From assembly GCF_018866325.1 (NCBI RefSeq), contig NZ_CP076457.1, forward strand, positions 1,771,001 through 1,835,000: a DNA stretch of 64,000 nucleotides, read 5' to 3'. A program made the translations under genes and the position numbers. The stretch is from Streptomyces sp. YPW6. Lineage in GTDB: Bacteria; Actinomycetota; Actinomycetes; Streptomycetales; Streptomycetaceae. Positions 25,426-34,091 of the stretch are shown one piece after another (the first letter of the stretch is position 1; each line of letters opens with the position of its first letter). The notes beneath the pieces are model-generated. The model did not search any database. It was not told the DNA's origin and saw only the letters and a program-made list of their open reading frames with translations.

Positions 25426-25899
25426 ATGGACCGACGACTGGCCGCGTACGCGGTGTGCATCAAGGACCGCCGTGTACTGCTCGCCCTGGCCGTGAGCCCG
25501 GACGGCGACCGCACCTGAACCCTCCCGGGCGGCGGGGTCGAGCATGCGGAGGACCCGTTCGACGCCGTGATCAGGGAGGTCGCCGAGGAGACCGGGCTGC
25601 GGGCCGTGGTCGAGCGCCTGCTCGGCGTGGACTCACGGGTGGTCCCGGCGGGCGAGCGCCGACGGCCCGGCTCGCCCGCGTTGCAGAACGTCGGTGTCTC
25701 CTACGGTGTCCGCGTCACCGGCGGCACACTCCGGCCCGAACCGAACGGCGACACCGCGGAGGCCGTGTGGACCCCGCTGTCCGAGGTCTCGCGCCTGCGC
25801 CGGTCGTCCCTGGTGGACATCGGGATCACGCTGGCACAGAGCCTCCCGCCCACCGGCCACGTGGACCCCGTCCCGGTCGGCGGGCTCGTCCGGCACTGA
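25426..25899 (+). pseudogene. Nudix hydrolase with an in-frame stop (TGA) at codon 31
   Basis: From ATG 25426 the frame reads an intact 157-codon Nudix domain. The Nudix box starts [10 protein letters not shown] and continues REVAEETGL. The codon at 25516-25518 is TGA where the family has Trp just before LPGGG (…RT*TLPGGG). One base change (TGG to TGA) explains it. Either the gene is freshly inactivated or the base is a sequencing error. Translation from a later internal start would lose half of the Nudix box. Confidence 0.82.
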
Positions 25900-25939
25900 C
25901 CCCCAGCCCGTCCGGCACTGACCCGTCCGACCGGCTTCG

Positions 25940-26135
25940 TCAGCCCCGCAGGGGCAGTTTCGTCCCGACGGCCCCTACCAGCGGCGCTGCCGACGTCGCC
26001 AGCGCCGCGATCACCACGACCAGGACCGGACGAGCCCACCGAGAGGCCCGCGAACGTCTTGGCCTGGCGCACCTCGGGATCCCGGTCGGCGCTACCCTCG
26101 AACCCCTCGCCGCCGTACCAGTCGTACCGCCGCAT
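25940..26135 (-). pseudogene. Possible frameshifted small membrane protein
   Basis: From ATG 26135 the frame reads MRRYDWYGGEGFEG... and ends around KTFAGL, after which a different frame gives a clean hydrophobic helix (RPVLVVVIAALATSAAPLVGAVG) up to a stop at 25940. One indel would join them into a small protein of roughly 65 residues. No homologue is recognised; this could be chance. It is the only candidate in the 391-bp gap between the Nudix gene and catalase, apart from the terminator. Confidence 0.25.
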
Positions 26136-26227
26136 CTTCGCCCCCGCCTCGATCGGTTCTGCGTACGGGCGGCGCCCGGCCCGGCCGGCCACCTCCGTCC
26201 GTGGGCGGCGGGCCGCTCCCGTTCAAG

Positions 26228-26276
26228 CCGAGGGGTTCCTCCGCGCGCCGCGACGGCATGCGGAGGAACCCCTCGG
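26228..26276. terminator. Terminator hairpin after catalase
   Basis: CCGAGGGGTTCCTCCGC (26228-26244) pairs perfectly with 26260-26276 over a 15-base loop that itself can fold (gcc/ggc). It lies 14 bp past the catalase stop. Confidence 0.85.
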
Positions 26277-26290
26277 TCCATCGGTCCTGC

Positions 26291-27814
26291 TCAGGCCTTG
26301 TGCTGCATCGACGACCGGGCCGGGTTGCCCTGCTCGCCCGCCTTCGGGTCCTTCTCGCCCGCCTTCGCGCGGACGCCCTCCTCGATGCGCTTGCCGATCT
26401 TGCTGTCGATGTTCGACCAGTACTGGAACGCCCGCTGGAGGACCGGCTCGGTCACCCCGTTCAGCAGGTGGCCGACCACGTTGTCCACCAGCCGGTCCCG
26501 GGCCGCGTCGTCCAGGACCTCGCGGACCATCGTGCCCGCCTGCCCCCAGTCGTCGTCCTCCGCGTGGTCGACGTAGGCGGCCCGGGTGATGTCCCCGTCG
26601 GCGTACCAGCTCGGCGGCGCACCGTAGCGTGCCGTGTCGGCCTCCGGGCCGCCCTTGGAGTTCGGGGCGTAGACCGGGTCGGTGGTCTTCCGGTACGCCA
26701 TCGCCCCGTCCTTGGAGTACGTGTGCACCGGGGCGACGGGGGCGTTGACCGGAAGCTGCTGGTAGTTGCCGCCGATGCGGTGGCGGTGCGCGTCCGCGTA
26801 GGAGAACAGCCGCGCCAGGAGCATCCGGTCCGGGCTCGGGCCGATGCCGGGCACGAAGTTGTTCGGCTGGAAGGCCGCCTGCTCGATCTCGGCGTGGTTG
26901 TCCGTGGGGTTGCGGTCCAGCGTCATCCGGCCGACCTCCATCAGCGGGTAGTCGCCGTGCGGCCACACCTTGGTCAGGTCGAACGGGTTGAAGCGGTAGT
27001 CCTTGGCGTCCTCGAACGGCATGATCTGGACCTTCAGCGTCCAGCTCGGGAAGTCGCCGTCCCGGATGTGCTCGAAGAGATCACGCGTGTGGTAGTCCGT
27101 GTCGGCCGCCGCCATCTGGTCGGCCTCGTGCTGGGTGAACGTCTCGATGCCCTGGTCGGTCTTGAAGTGGTACTTCACCCAGAACCGCCGGCCCTCGGCA
27201 TTGATCCACATGTACGTGTGCGAGGTGTAGCCGTTCATGTGACGCCAGGTGCGCGGGATGCCCCGGTCGCCCATCAGCCAGGTGACCTGGTGGGCCGATT
27301 CCGGCGAGAGGGTCCAGAAGTCCCACTGCATGTCGTGGTCACGGAGGTTGTTGTCCGCCCGGCGTTTCTGGGACCGGATGAAGTGCTGGAACTTCATCGG
27401 GTCCTTCACGAAGAACACGGGGGTGTTGTTGCCCACCATGTCGTAGTTGCCTTCGCTGGTGTAGAACTTCACCGCGAAGCCGCGCGGGTCCCGCCAGGTG
27501 TCCGGGCTGCCGCGCTCGCCCGCGACGGTGGAGAACCGGATGACCAGGTCGGTCGTGGTGCCGGGCTGGAAGAGCGCGGCCTTCGTGTACGCGGAGACGT
27601 CCTGGGTCACCTCGAACTTCCCGAAGGCGCCGCTGCCCTTGGCGTGCGGCTGGCGTTCGGGGATGCGTTCGCGGTTGAACTGGGCCATCTGCTCGATCAG
27701 GTAGGAGTCCTGGAGCAGGATCGGCCCGCCCGGGCCGACGGTGAGCGAATGCTCGTCGCTCTCCACCGGGGCACCGGAGTCGGAGGTGGTCGGCTTACGG
27801 GTCGTGTCCGTCAT
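26291..27814 (-). CDS. katA: Monofunctional haem catalase
   Basis: This 507-aa catalase decomposes hydrogen peroxide in the cytoplasm. The distal His region is [17 protein letters not shown] and the distal Asn is in [39 protein letters not shown] is the catalase core, and the proximal haem-ligand Tyr lies in [14 protein letters not shown]. The ATG at 27814 has GAGGAC upstream; the long open frame above it is not coding. The leader contains a 17-bp tandem duplication (27824-27857). No CatR/FurA box was recognised. Confidence 0.95.
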   Translation of the reverse strand: MTDTTRKPTTSDSGAPVESDEHSLTVGPGGPILLQDSYLIEQMAQFNRERIPERQPHAKGSGAFGKFEVTQDVSAYTKAALFQPGTTTDLVIRFSTVAGERGSPDTWRDPRGFAVKFYTSEGNYDMVGNNTPVFFVKDPMKFQHFIRSQKRRADNNLRDHDMQWDFWTLSPESAHQVTWLMGDRGIPRTWRHMNGYTSHTYMWINAEGRRFWVKYHFKTDQGIETFTQHEADQMAAADTDYHTRDLFEHIRDGDFPSWTLKVQIMPFEDAKDYRFNPFDLTKVWPHGDYPLMEVGRMTLDRNPTDNHAEIEQAAFQPNNFVPGIGPSPDRMLLARLFSYADAHRHRIGGNYQQLPVNAPVAPVHTYSKDGAMAYRKTTDPVYAPNSKGGPEADTARYGAPPSWYADGDITRAAYVDHAEDDDWGQAGTMVREVLDDAARDRLVDNVVGHLLNGVTEPVLQRAFQYWSNIDSKIGKRIEEGVRAKAGEKDPKAGEQGNPARSSMQHKA

Positions 27815-27823
27815 GTCCTCGTG

Positions 27824-27857
27824 TCCTCGTGTCGGTCGTGTCCTCGTGTCGGTCGTG
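27824..27857. repeat. 17-bp perfect tandem duplication in the catalase leader
   Basis: TCCTCGTGTCGGTCGTG occurs twice without a gap (27824-27840, 27841-27857), a few bases upstream of the catalase Shine-Dalgarno region. It could affect leader structure or mark slippage. Confidence 0.6.
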
Positions 27858-27966
27858 CGCGGGCGCAGAGGCCTCGGCTCTCTGGTCCACGGCTGCCCTG
27901 TCGCGCCTCTGCCAATGTAGGCATATGCGGACGAATCGTCCCGTCGAGCCGTCGCGGCCGTACGGG

Positions 27967-28233
27967 TCAGCGGGCCCGGTTCCCCGTGAGCAGGCGGTAG
28001 ACAGCGAGCACGATCACCGAACCGACGACGGCGGCGATCCACGTCGACAGGCTGAAGAAGCCGTCGATCGAGTCGACCCCGAAGATCACCTTGCCGAGCC
28101 AGCCGCCGAGTAGCCCGCCGACGATCCCGATCACCATCGTGATCAGACAGCCTCCCGGGTCCTTGCCCGGCATCAGCGCCTTGGCGATGGCACCCGCGAG
28201 CAGGCCGATGAGGATCCAGGCGATGATGCTCAC
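27967..28233 (-). CDS. GlsB/YeaQ/YmgE family stress-response membrane protein
   Basis: This 88-aa protein is almost entirely three transmembrane helices with Gly-rich turns: [42 protein letters not shown] and [18 protein letters not shown]. The family is linked with general or acid stress. The GTG at 28233 has AAGGGAG upstream. It is encoded 150 bp upstream of catalase on the same strand, consistent with a stress gene neighbourhood but not necessarily one operon. Confidence 0.88.
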   Translation of the reverse strand: MSIIAWILIGLLAGAIAKALMPGKDPGGCLITMVIGIVGGLLGGWLGKVIFGVDSIDGFFSLSTWIAAVVGSVIVLAVYRLLTGNRAR

Positions 28234-28376
28234 AGAAATCTCCCTTTGCGTTGCCGAGGCCCGGCGCCCTCGTGACACCGGGACCCTCCGCGTATCCCCG
28301 TAACCGGGGCTCACACATCCGCCGGGGCCCGGCCATCACCCCGAGGTCCGTCATTCGCCGGTCTCTGTTACGCCGG

Positions 28377-28480
28377 ACGGGCGCGGGAGGCGGACTGACG
28401 CAGGCGCCCGGCCGGCACGGGCGACGGTCCGGCGCGGGCGACGGTCCGGCGCGGGAGGCGGACGGGCGCGGGAGGAGAAC
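28377..28480. repeat. GC-rich short tandem repeats
   Basis: The gap 28234-28547 holds GC-rich repeats, including a perfect 17-bp tandem CGGGCGACGGTCCGGCG (28418-28434, 28435-28451) and repeated GCGCGGGAGGCGGAC motifs around 28381 and 28450. I see no gene in this stretch. Confidence 0.6.
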
Positions 28481-28547
28481 GGGCTCCGGCCACGGGCGGG
28501 CGCGGGCGGCGGCCGGTGGCCTGCGCCGCCCGCGGCACGGGGCGAGG

Positions 28548-29153
28548 TCACGCCGGGGCAGCGAGCGGCGGGTGATCCAGTACGCGGGGCCGGTACTCGA
28601 CCAGCTGCGTGCGGCCGTCGAAGGTGCGGTGCCCGATCATGTCGAGGGCGACGTCCGGATAGCCGTCGTAGATGCGTTCCGCGCCGGTGGCGCCGGTGAT
28701 GACCGGGAACATCACGACCCGGAAGCGGTCGACGAGCCCGGCCCGCAGCAGGGACCGGGCCAGGCTGAGGCTCCCGATCGTGCTGAGGATCCCCAAGCCG
28801 TCCTCCTTCATCGCGCGGACCGCCTCGACGGCATCGTCACGGACGAGCGTGGCGTTCGCCCACGGCAGCGGCGCCTCCAGCGAGGAGGAGAACACCACCT
28901 TGGGGGCTCGCGTGAGCTGGTCGACGGAGTCCTCCTCCTCGGACCTGAAATCGTCCTGGCCGCTCGGGACCTCCCCGGCGGCGAAGCCGGACATCAGGCG
29001 GTAGGTCTTCGCTCCCATGAGGTACGTGACCTCGGGCTGTTCCCCGAGCCATGCCAGGTACTCCGGGCCCTCCAGGCCCCACCACCCGGGCCAGCCCTCT
29101 CCTGACGCACATCCGTCGAGCGAGGTGATGAAATCGACGAGAAGCTCCGACAT
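28548..29153 (-). CDS. RibD C-terminal-like dihydrofolate reductase family protein
   Basis: This 201-aa protein has the DHFR-like RibD_C fold: [16 protein letters not shown] at the N-terminus, [31 protein letters not shown], then [33 protein letters not shown]. It is a predicted NADPH-dependent reductase of unknown substrate. The ATG at 29153 was chosen over an upstream ATG because it begins the conserved strand. Confidence 0.87.
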   Translation of the reverse strand: MSELLVDFITSLDGCASGEGWPGWWGLEGPEYLAWLGEQPEVTYLMGAKTYRLMSGFAAGEVPSGQDDFRSEEEDSVDQLTRAPKVVFSSSLEAPLPWANATLVRDDAVEAVRAMKEDGLGILSTIGSLSLARSLLRAGLVDRFRVVMFPVITGATGAERIYDGYPDVALDMIGHRTFDGRTQLVEYRPRVLDHPPLAAPA

Positions 29154-29291
29154 GGCGGTGTCCTTTCCCTGAGCGTCATGGACCCCAGGTGTCATGCCCC
29201 GGGTGTCATCTATTGGGACCGGCGGCGGGCCCCGGACTCATCGGGCCCGCCCGGTTCCCCTGCGAACGACCGGGCCGGGCATCCAGCACCC

Positions 29292-30263
29292 CTACGCCCG
29301 CCGGGCCGCCACCGCCAGCCGCGTGTCCTCGGCGATCAGGTCGCCGTTGACCGCGCCCCCAGCCATGAGGCCCGCGGCGGCGGCGCCGATCACCTGCTCG
29401 GTGAGGCGGGTGACGTTGCCCGCCGCCCAGACCCCGGGGACCTCCGTCGCACCGGTCGGGTCGGCCGGGATGTACGAGCCGATCACCACCCCGCCCATCT
29501 CCTGCGGTACGGGCTTCAGCCCCAGGGACTCCAGGACCGCCGAGCGGGCGACGAACCGGGCCTGGACCACCAGGGCCTCGCGCGGGACCACCCGGCCGGA
29601 CGCCAGCCGGACGCCGGTGAACCGGTCGTCCGCGATCTCCAGTCCCGCCACCTCGCCGTCCACGACCGCGACACCCCGGGCCGCCAGCTGCTCGTACTCC
29701 TCCTCCGTGGGCTCGGGACCCGTGTGCAGGAAGAGGGTCACGTCGTCGCTCCACTGCCGCCACATCAGCGCCTGGTGCACGGCGAGCGGGCCGGTGGCGA
29801 GCACCCCGATCGGGCGGTCGGCGACCTCACGGCCGTGGCAGTACGGGCAGTGCAGCACCTCCCGCCCCCACCGCTCCGCAAGGCCCGGCACGGACGGCAG
29901 CTCGTCGACGAGCCCCGTCGTCACCAGCAGCCGCCGCGCCTCGACGCTCCGGCCGTCCTCGGTCACCACCCGGAAGCCCTGGCCCCCGTCCCCGTCCCCG
30001 GGCAGCCGCTCGGCCGAGGCAACCCGGCCCTCGACGATCTCCGCCCCGTACCCCGCAGCCTCACCCCGGCCGATCGCCAGCAGCTCAGCGGGCGGGGTCG
30101 ACTCGCGGCCCAGGTAGTTGTGGATGTGGGAGGCGGGGGCGTTGCGGGGCTCGCCCGCGTCGATCACCAGCACCGAGCGCCGGGCCCGCGCCAGGGTCAG
30201 CGCCCCGCTCAGGCCGGCCGCCCCGCCGCCCACGATCACCACGTCGTACCGCTGCTGCCTCAT
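29292..30263 (-). CDS. Thioredoxin-reductase-like FAD/NAD(P) oxidoreductase with CPYC motif
   Basis: This 323-aa flavoprotein has an N-terminal FAD Rossmann motif (VVIVGGGAAGLSGALTLAR), a NAD(P)-binding half, and a C-terminal FAD motif GVWAAGNV. Where thioredoxin reductase has CATC it has HCPYCHG, with Cys139 and Cys142, similar to the active site of GliT/HlmI-type dithiol oxidases as recalled. It therefore probably exchanges electrons with a small dithiol or disulphide, perhaps mycothiol-related or a thiol-containing metabolite. The gene is alone, with ATG 30263 preceded by a GGAG-like site. Confidence 0.85.
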   Translation of the reverse strand: MRQQRYDVVIVGGGAAGLSGALTLARARRSVLVIDAGEPRNAPASHIHNYLGRESTPPAELLAIGRGEAAGYGAEIVEGRVASAERLPGDGDGGQGFRVVTEDGRSVEARRLLVTTGLVDELPSVPGLAERWGREVLHCPYCHGREVADRPIGVLATGPLAVHQALMWRQWSDDVTLFLHTGPEPTEEEYEQLAARGVAVVDGEVAGLEIADDRFTGVRLASGRVVPREALVVQARFVARSAVLESLGLKPVPQEMGGVVIGSYIPADPTGATEVPGVWAAGNVTRLTEQVIGAAAAGLMAGGAVNGDLIAEDTRLAVAARRA

Positions 30264-30358
30264 GTCGCTCCTCCTTCGTCACGCGGCATCGCCACCGCTC
30301 GTTGACGAGAGTGCGCCCGCACGGCCGAAACGACAAACAACCTTGCCGGAACAGCAAC

Positions 30359-30772
30359 TCATACGATGCTGAACTCGCACCACACGATCTTGCCGGGGTT
30401 CCGCTCCGCCACGCCCCACTTGTCGGCCAGCGCCGCGACGAGCAGCAGCCCGCGCCCGCCCTCGTCGTCGGCTTCCGGCGGCCCGTCCGCCGCGCGCACG
30501 ACACCGCCTCCGCTGTCGTGCAGCTCGGCACGGATGACGCCCTCGACCCGCTCCAGGTAGATGTGGAGCTTGAAGCCACGCCCCGGCGGCACTCCGTGGC
30601 GGAGCGCGTTGGTCGCCAGCTCGGTCACGCAGAGCAGCACATCGTCGGCCCGCTGCTCGCACTCCCACTCGACCAGCGCCCTGTGGGCGAACTTGCGTAC
30701 GACGGGGATCGACCTGCGGTCACGGCAGTAGAAGGCGGCGCGGAAGTACGGGAGTTGGGTTGCCTCGTTCAT
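30359..30772 (-). CDS. ATP-binding (anti-sigma-like HATPase) regulatory protein
   Basis: This 137-aa single-domain GHKL ATPase of the RsbW/SpoIIAB-like kind has an N-box (CVTELATNALRHG), a G1 segment (AELHDSGGG) and a G2 segment (GGRGLLLVAALADKWG). Such proteins in Streptomyces sit beside DUF397 and XRE genes and are thought to act as anti-sigma-like partners. The ATG at 30772 is used; 113 bp separate it from the divergent XRE gene. Confidence 0.88.
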   Translation of the reverse strand: MNEATQLPYFRAAFYCRDRRSIPVVRKFAHRALVEWECEQRADDVLLCVTELATNALRHGVPPGRGFKLHIYLERVEGVIRAELHDSGGGVVRAADGPPEADDEGGRGLLLVAALADKWGVAERNPGKIVWCEFSIV

Positions 30773-30885
30773 GCTTCCACGCTCACACGGAGTTACTACG
30801 CTGGAGCAGAGCGGAGAGACGTACAAAAGCTTTTGTACGGGTTCTGACGGGTTGACAGCGGGGCCGGAACGGGGAGAGCCAGGTC

Positions 30886-31920
30886 ATGCAACCGGGAAAG
30901 CAGAGCGGCATCAGGCGGGTCACTTCGTGGCAGTTGGTCGGGGCGCAATTGCGCCATCTCCGCAGAAACGCCGGGCTGACACAGGCCGTCCTCGCCGAGC
31001 AGGTGGGAGTGGGTGAGGACACGATCGCCTCGATCGAGCAGGGACGAAGGGCACTTCAGTTGGACCTGGCCATCCAGCTTGATGAACTGCTGGACACCAA
31101 GGGCGTCTTGCGGGTCGCGGTGGAGAGGATCCCGAGGAAGGAGCGCTATCAGGCGCTGGTCAAGGACTTCGTGCAGTACGAGCAGAGCGCGGCAAGCCTG
31201 CTCTGGTACGAGTCACAACTCGTACCAGGACTGCTCCAGACCGAGGCGTACGCGCGCTTCATCTTCGGCTGCAACTACCCGCCGCTCGAAGAGGACGAGA
31301 TCGAGAAACGGGTGGCGGACCGTCTCGGCCGCCAGAAGCTCCTGGAGCGCAAGCCCCGGCCGATCCTCCACTTCATTCTGGAGGAGAGCATCCTGCACAC
31401 CGAGTTGGGCGATCCCGACGTGATGCGGGAGCAGCTTCTCCATCTGCGGCGCTGCATGGATCTGCCGTTCGTCACCATTCAGATCATGCCCCGCAGCACC
31501 CCTCGGCACGCCGGGCTCTCGGGGCCTCTCATCCTGCTGGAGACGCCCGACCACGACGGACTCGCCTACGTCGACGGCCAGCTGCGCGGAGAGCTGTACG
31601 ACGAACCCGCCGACGTCAGCGCGCTTATGCAGAGGTATGGGATGCTGCGTTCCCAGGCTCTCACCGTCGCGGAGAGCACCCGGCTACTGGACGCACTGCT
31701 TGACGCACTGCTTGGAGAGACATGTCCCGCGCCGCACACCCCGCCCCCGGTCCTACCGCCCTCCACTGGTTCAAGTCGAGCTACAGCAACGGTGACGGCG
31801 GCAACTGCATCGAAGTCGCCTACCACTGGCGCAAGTCCAGCTACAGCAACGGTGACGGCGGAGCCTGCGTCGAAATCGCCGCCCACCCCGCCGCCGTCCA
31901 CATCCGCGACTCCAAAGTGA
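30886..31920 (+). CDS. XRE-family regulator with DUF5753 (WhiJ/Scr1-type)
   Basis: This 344-aa predicted DNA-binding protein has a helix-turn-helix at about residues 15-70 (LRHLRRNAGLTQAVLAEQVG, then TIASIEQGRR). A DUF5753 sensor-like domain follows to about residue 280 (LLWYESQLVPGLLQTEAYAR, IMPRSTPRHAGLSGPLILLE). The last 66 codons, after LLDALLGETC, are Thr/Ser/Pro/Ala-rich and overlap the next gene in another frame by 199 bp. The family normally stops near the start of that gene, so the tail may result from loss of the original stop. The ATG at 30886 is clear. Confidence 0.88.
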   Translation: MQPGKQSGIRRVTSWQLVGAQLRHLRRNAGLTQAVLAEQVGVGEDTIASIEQGRRALQLDLAIQLDELLDTKGVLRVAVERIPRKERYQALVKDFVQYEQSAASLLWYESQLVPGLLQTEAYARFIFGCNYPPLEEDEIEKRVADRLGRQKLLERKPRPILHFILEESILHTELGDPDVMREQLLHLRRCMDLPFVTIQIMPRSTPRHAGLSGPLILLETPDHDGLAYVDGQLRGELYDEPADVSALMQRYGMLRSQALTVAESTRLLDALLDALLGETCPAPHTPPPVLPPSTGSSRATATVTAATASKSPTTGASPATATVTAEPASKSPPTPPPSTSATPK

Positions 31921-31991
31921 CCGACGGCCCCGTCCTCACCGTCGAGCCCGCCGCCTGGAGCGCCTTCGTCCACGGCAGCTCAGCCGTCTGA
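31722..31991 (+). CDS. DUF397 small protein with internal duplication
   Basis: This 89-aa protein contains the DUF397 signature twice: WFKSSYSNGDGGNCIEVA, then WRKSSYSNGDGGACVEIA, followed by the usual tail VHIRDSKV and SAFVHG. The two copies lie in a 60-nt tandem duplication (31764-31823 and 31824-31883, nearly identical). DUF397 partners work with XRE/DUF5753 regulators and the ATPase encoded divergently. GGAGAG precedes ATG 31722, which lies inside the XRE 3' frame. Confidence 0.9.
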   Translation: MSRAAHPAPGPTALHWFKSSYSNGDGGNCIEVAYHWRKSSYSNGDGGACVEIAAHPAAVHIRDSKVTDGPVLTVEPAAWSAFVHGSSAV

Positions 31992-32016
31992 AGTCTCCCC
32001 CTCCACAAGGGGACAG

Positions 32017-32047
32017 CCGCCCCGCCCTCCAGCCGGAAGCGGGGCGG
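32017..32047. terminator. Hairpin between convergent DUF397 and AraC genes
   Basis: CCGCCCCGC (32017-32025) pairs with GCGGGGCGG (32039-32047). It probably terminates transcripts from both sides. Confidence 0.7.
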
Positions 32048-32055
32048 TTCCCGTG

Positions 32056-32928
32056 TCAGCCGGCGGCCGACCGCTCCACCGGGATCCACAGCTCCGCTTC
32101 CGCCCGCTTCCCGTTCTCCGTCAGCCGCACCCGGAGGATCTCCGGGCCGGGCCGCGACACGTACGGGTTCGAGGGGAACCACTGCGTGAACACATCCCGC
32201 CAGAGGTACTGGAGGGCCTGCGGGAACGCGCCTTCGCTCTCGAAGACCGCCCATGTGCCGGCCGGTACGTCCAGGGCGTCCATGCCTTCCGGAGCCTCAG
32301 CGCCGGTCACCACCGCGTGGTAGTAGTCGAGTTCGGTGCCCTCCGCGCGGCTCGGGTCGAGCTGGTCGCTCACCCCGACGATGCCCGCCGGCTCCTGGTC
32401 CGAGAGGGCCGCGATGCGGTCCAGCTCCTCACGGCCGAGGCCCCGGATGAACTCCGCGATGGCCGGATTCGGTCCCTCGTGGACGAGCGGGACGCGGGCC
32501 TTCCTCCCGACCACCCGGAACGCGTCCTTCTCCACCAAGCTGTAGCGCATGGCGCTACTCCCTTCGACGACGAGTCGGAAGGTCAGCCGCTGCTGGGACC
32601 GCAGAGGCGCGCCCGTGCGCCGCGCCTCGCCGGGGCCGACGCCGTGGACGGCCCGGAACGCGCGGGCGAAGCCCTCCCCCGTTGCGTAGCCGTACCGCAC
32701 CGCGACGTCCAGCAGCGGACGATCGCGGTCACCGAGCACCTCCGCTCCCGCGACGGTCATCCGGCGGCGGCGGATGTACTCCGACAGCGGGAGCCCCGCC
32801 AGCGCGGAGAACATCCGGCGGAAGTGGTACTCCGACGTCATCGCGATCCGGGCGAGGTCCGCAGCTTCGATGCGCTCACCGAGACGGCCCTCGATGTGCT
32901 CCATGGCGTCGTTCAGCCGTTCCAGCAC
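32056..32928 (-). CDS. AraC-family regulator with GyrI-like effector domain
   Basis: This 290-aa protein has two helix-turn-helix motifs at the N-terminus (about residues 8-105: IEAADLARIAMTSEYHFRRMFSALAGLPLSEYIRRRRM and ATGEGFARAFRAVHGVGPGEARR) and a C-terminal GyrI/AraC_E_bind domain (about 125-290). The architecture is that of small-molecule-sensing regulators such as Rob/BmrR-type multidrug sensors. The GTG at 32928 is used. No obvious target is adjacent. Confidence 0.88.
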   Translation of the reverse strand: MLERLNDAMEHIEGRLGERIEAADLARIAMTSEYHFRRMFSALAGLPLSEYIRRRRMTVAGAEVLGDRDRPLLDVAVRYGYATGEGFARAFRAVHGVGPGEARRTGAPLRSQQRLTFRLVVEGSSAMRYSLVEKDAFRVVGRKARVPLVHEGPNPAIAEFIRGLGREELDRIAALSDQEPAGIVGVSDQLDPSRAEGTELDYYHAVVTGAEAPEGMDALDVPAGTWAVFESEGAFPQALQYLWRDVFTQWFPSNPYVSRPGPEILRVRLTENGKRAEAELWIPVERSAAG

Positions 32929-33070
32929 ACGCTGATTCCTTCCCTTGCCCGTTCACCGTAGAAAGGAACCACTCTGCCGGACCCGACCGATCCGCGCCCG
33001 GATCGGTCGGTCGGTCCCCGGGCTCGGGCAATGGCTCCGCCCGGGAGGGGAAGGCGCCCGGAAACGCCAA

Positions 33071-33096
33071 CAGGGGCGGCCGTTCGGCCACCCCTG
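33071..33096 (-). terminator. Hairpin after the small secreted protein gene
   Basis: CAGGGG/CCCCTG plus GGCC/GGCC arms, separated by a single mismatch, close over a GTTC tetraloop. It lies just past the minus-strand stop at 33114. Confidence 0.65.
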
Positions 33097-33113
33097 CGCT
33101 TCTTTCCGCGGGC

Positions 33114-33347
33114 TCAGCTGAGCTTGGCGTCCTCCACGGTGCTGGTGACGGTGCCCGCGGTGGAGGTGGTCGCCCCGGCCGCGCCCTCGACCAGCTTGCC
33201 GAGGTCGCCGACCTCGTCCAGCGCGCCCAGCGAAAGGGCCGGTTCGGCGGCGTGTGCGGTGTCCCCGCCGCCCGGGTGCGGGCTGATGGCGGCGATGACC
33301 GCTCCGGTGGCGAGGGTGACGGCGGCGAGTACGCTTCGCTTCTTCAT
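33114..33347 (-). CDS. Small secreted protein, function unknown
   Basis: This 77-aa protein begins MKKRSVLAAVTLATGAVIAAIS, a clear signal peptide with a probable cleavage near AHA. The short mature part is SLGALDEVGDLGKLVEGAAGATTSTAGTVTSTVEDAKLS, acidic and Gly/Thr-rich without Cys. It could be a cell-surface peptide; no family is recognised. Confidence 0.7.
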   Translation of the reverse strand: MKKRSVLAAVTLATGAVIAAISPHPGGGDTAHAAEPALSLGALDEVGDLGKLVEGAAGATTSTAGTVTSTVEDAKLS

Positions 33348-33455
33348 GCCAGGTTCAACGGCCGGAACCCCGCAAAGGGCACGCCCCGATCGGCGATCAC
33401 TGTCACGGACACGCACACGGACGCCGTCACACCCGGTACGCGGGCACGGTCACCG

Positions 33456-34001
33456 TCACCGCACGGCGGACACGTCGTCCGCGCGGCGCAGCTCTCCGGC
33501 CGCCAGTACGATCGCGGCAGTGGCCGCGCCCAGGAGGCCCGGCACCGCGAACATCATCCGGCGGCTGCTCGGCAGCAGGGCGAGGTACTCGTCCCTCGTC
33601 AGCTCGACCGCCCGGTCCGCGGTCACCGACGTGTCGTAGGCGACGTACCGGCCCTCGCGCACCTCCGCATCCTGCAGCCGCTCCCCCGCCCCCGCAACGG
33701 CCCCCATCACCATGACAGCCACGCTCGTCACCGCCAGGAGCCCGAGGCCCGCCTGCACCCGGCCCGGCAGGCAGCGGAACGCCTGCCACTGCGCGCTCCG
33801 GTCCGCGCCGGTCGCGAACTGGCGCACCAGGGCCGCCAGAAACAACAGGAAGGCCGGGATGATGACGACCACCATCGGCCAGGCCGGCTCGAACAGCGGC
33901 AGCACACCCCGGCCCGGCAGCCAGGTGAGCCCGGCCAGAGCCAGGGCGGCGGCGCTCAGCACGGCAGCCGCCCCGCCGTGCAGCGTGAAGCTCCATCTCA
34001 T
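33456..34001 (-). CDS. Hypothetical membrane protein
   Basis: This 181-aa protein has about four hydrophobic helices (near residues 8-26, 36-54, 82-102 and 146-165). A soluble loop contains REGRYVAYDTSVTADRAVELTRDEYLAL. No known motif is seen. The ATG at 34001 is chosen; the frame above it is Arg/Glu-rich antisense of the neighbour. It is divergent from the YdcF-family gene. Confidence 0.6.
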   Translation of the reverse strand: MRWSFTLHGGAAAVLSAAALALAGLTWLPGRGVLPLFEPAWPMVVVIIPAFLLFLAALVRQFATGADRSAQWQAFRCLPGRVQAGLGLLAVTSVAVMVMGAVAGAGERLQDAEVREGRYVAYDTSVTADRAVELTRDEYLALLPSSRRMMFAVPGLLGAATAAIVLAAGELRRADDVSAVR

Positions 34002-34091
34002 GGCCCGGAGCCTGGCACAGCACCCGCCGGCGGTCGCCCCCGCCCCCACCCCCACCTCGCCGTCGACGGCCGCCTTGACGCTGCCTAGTCT

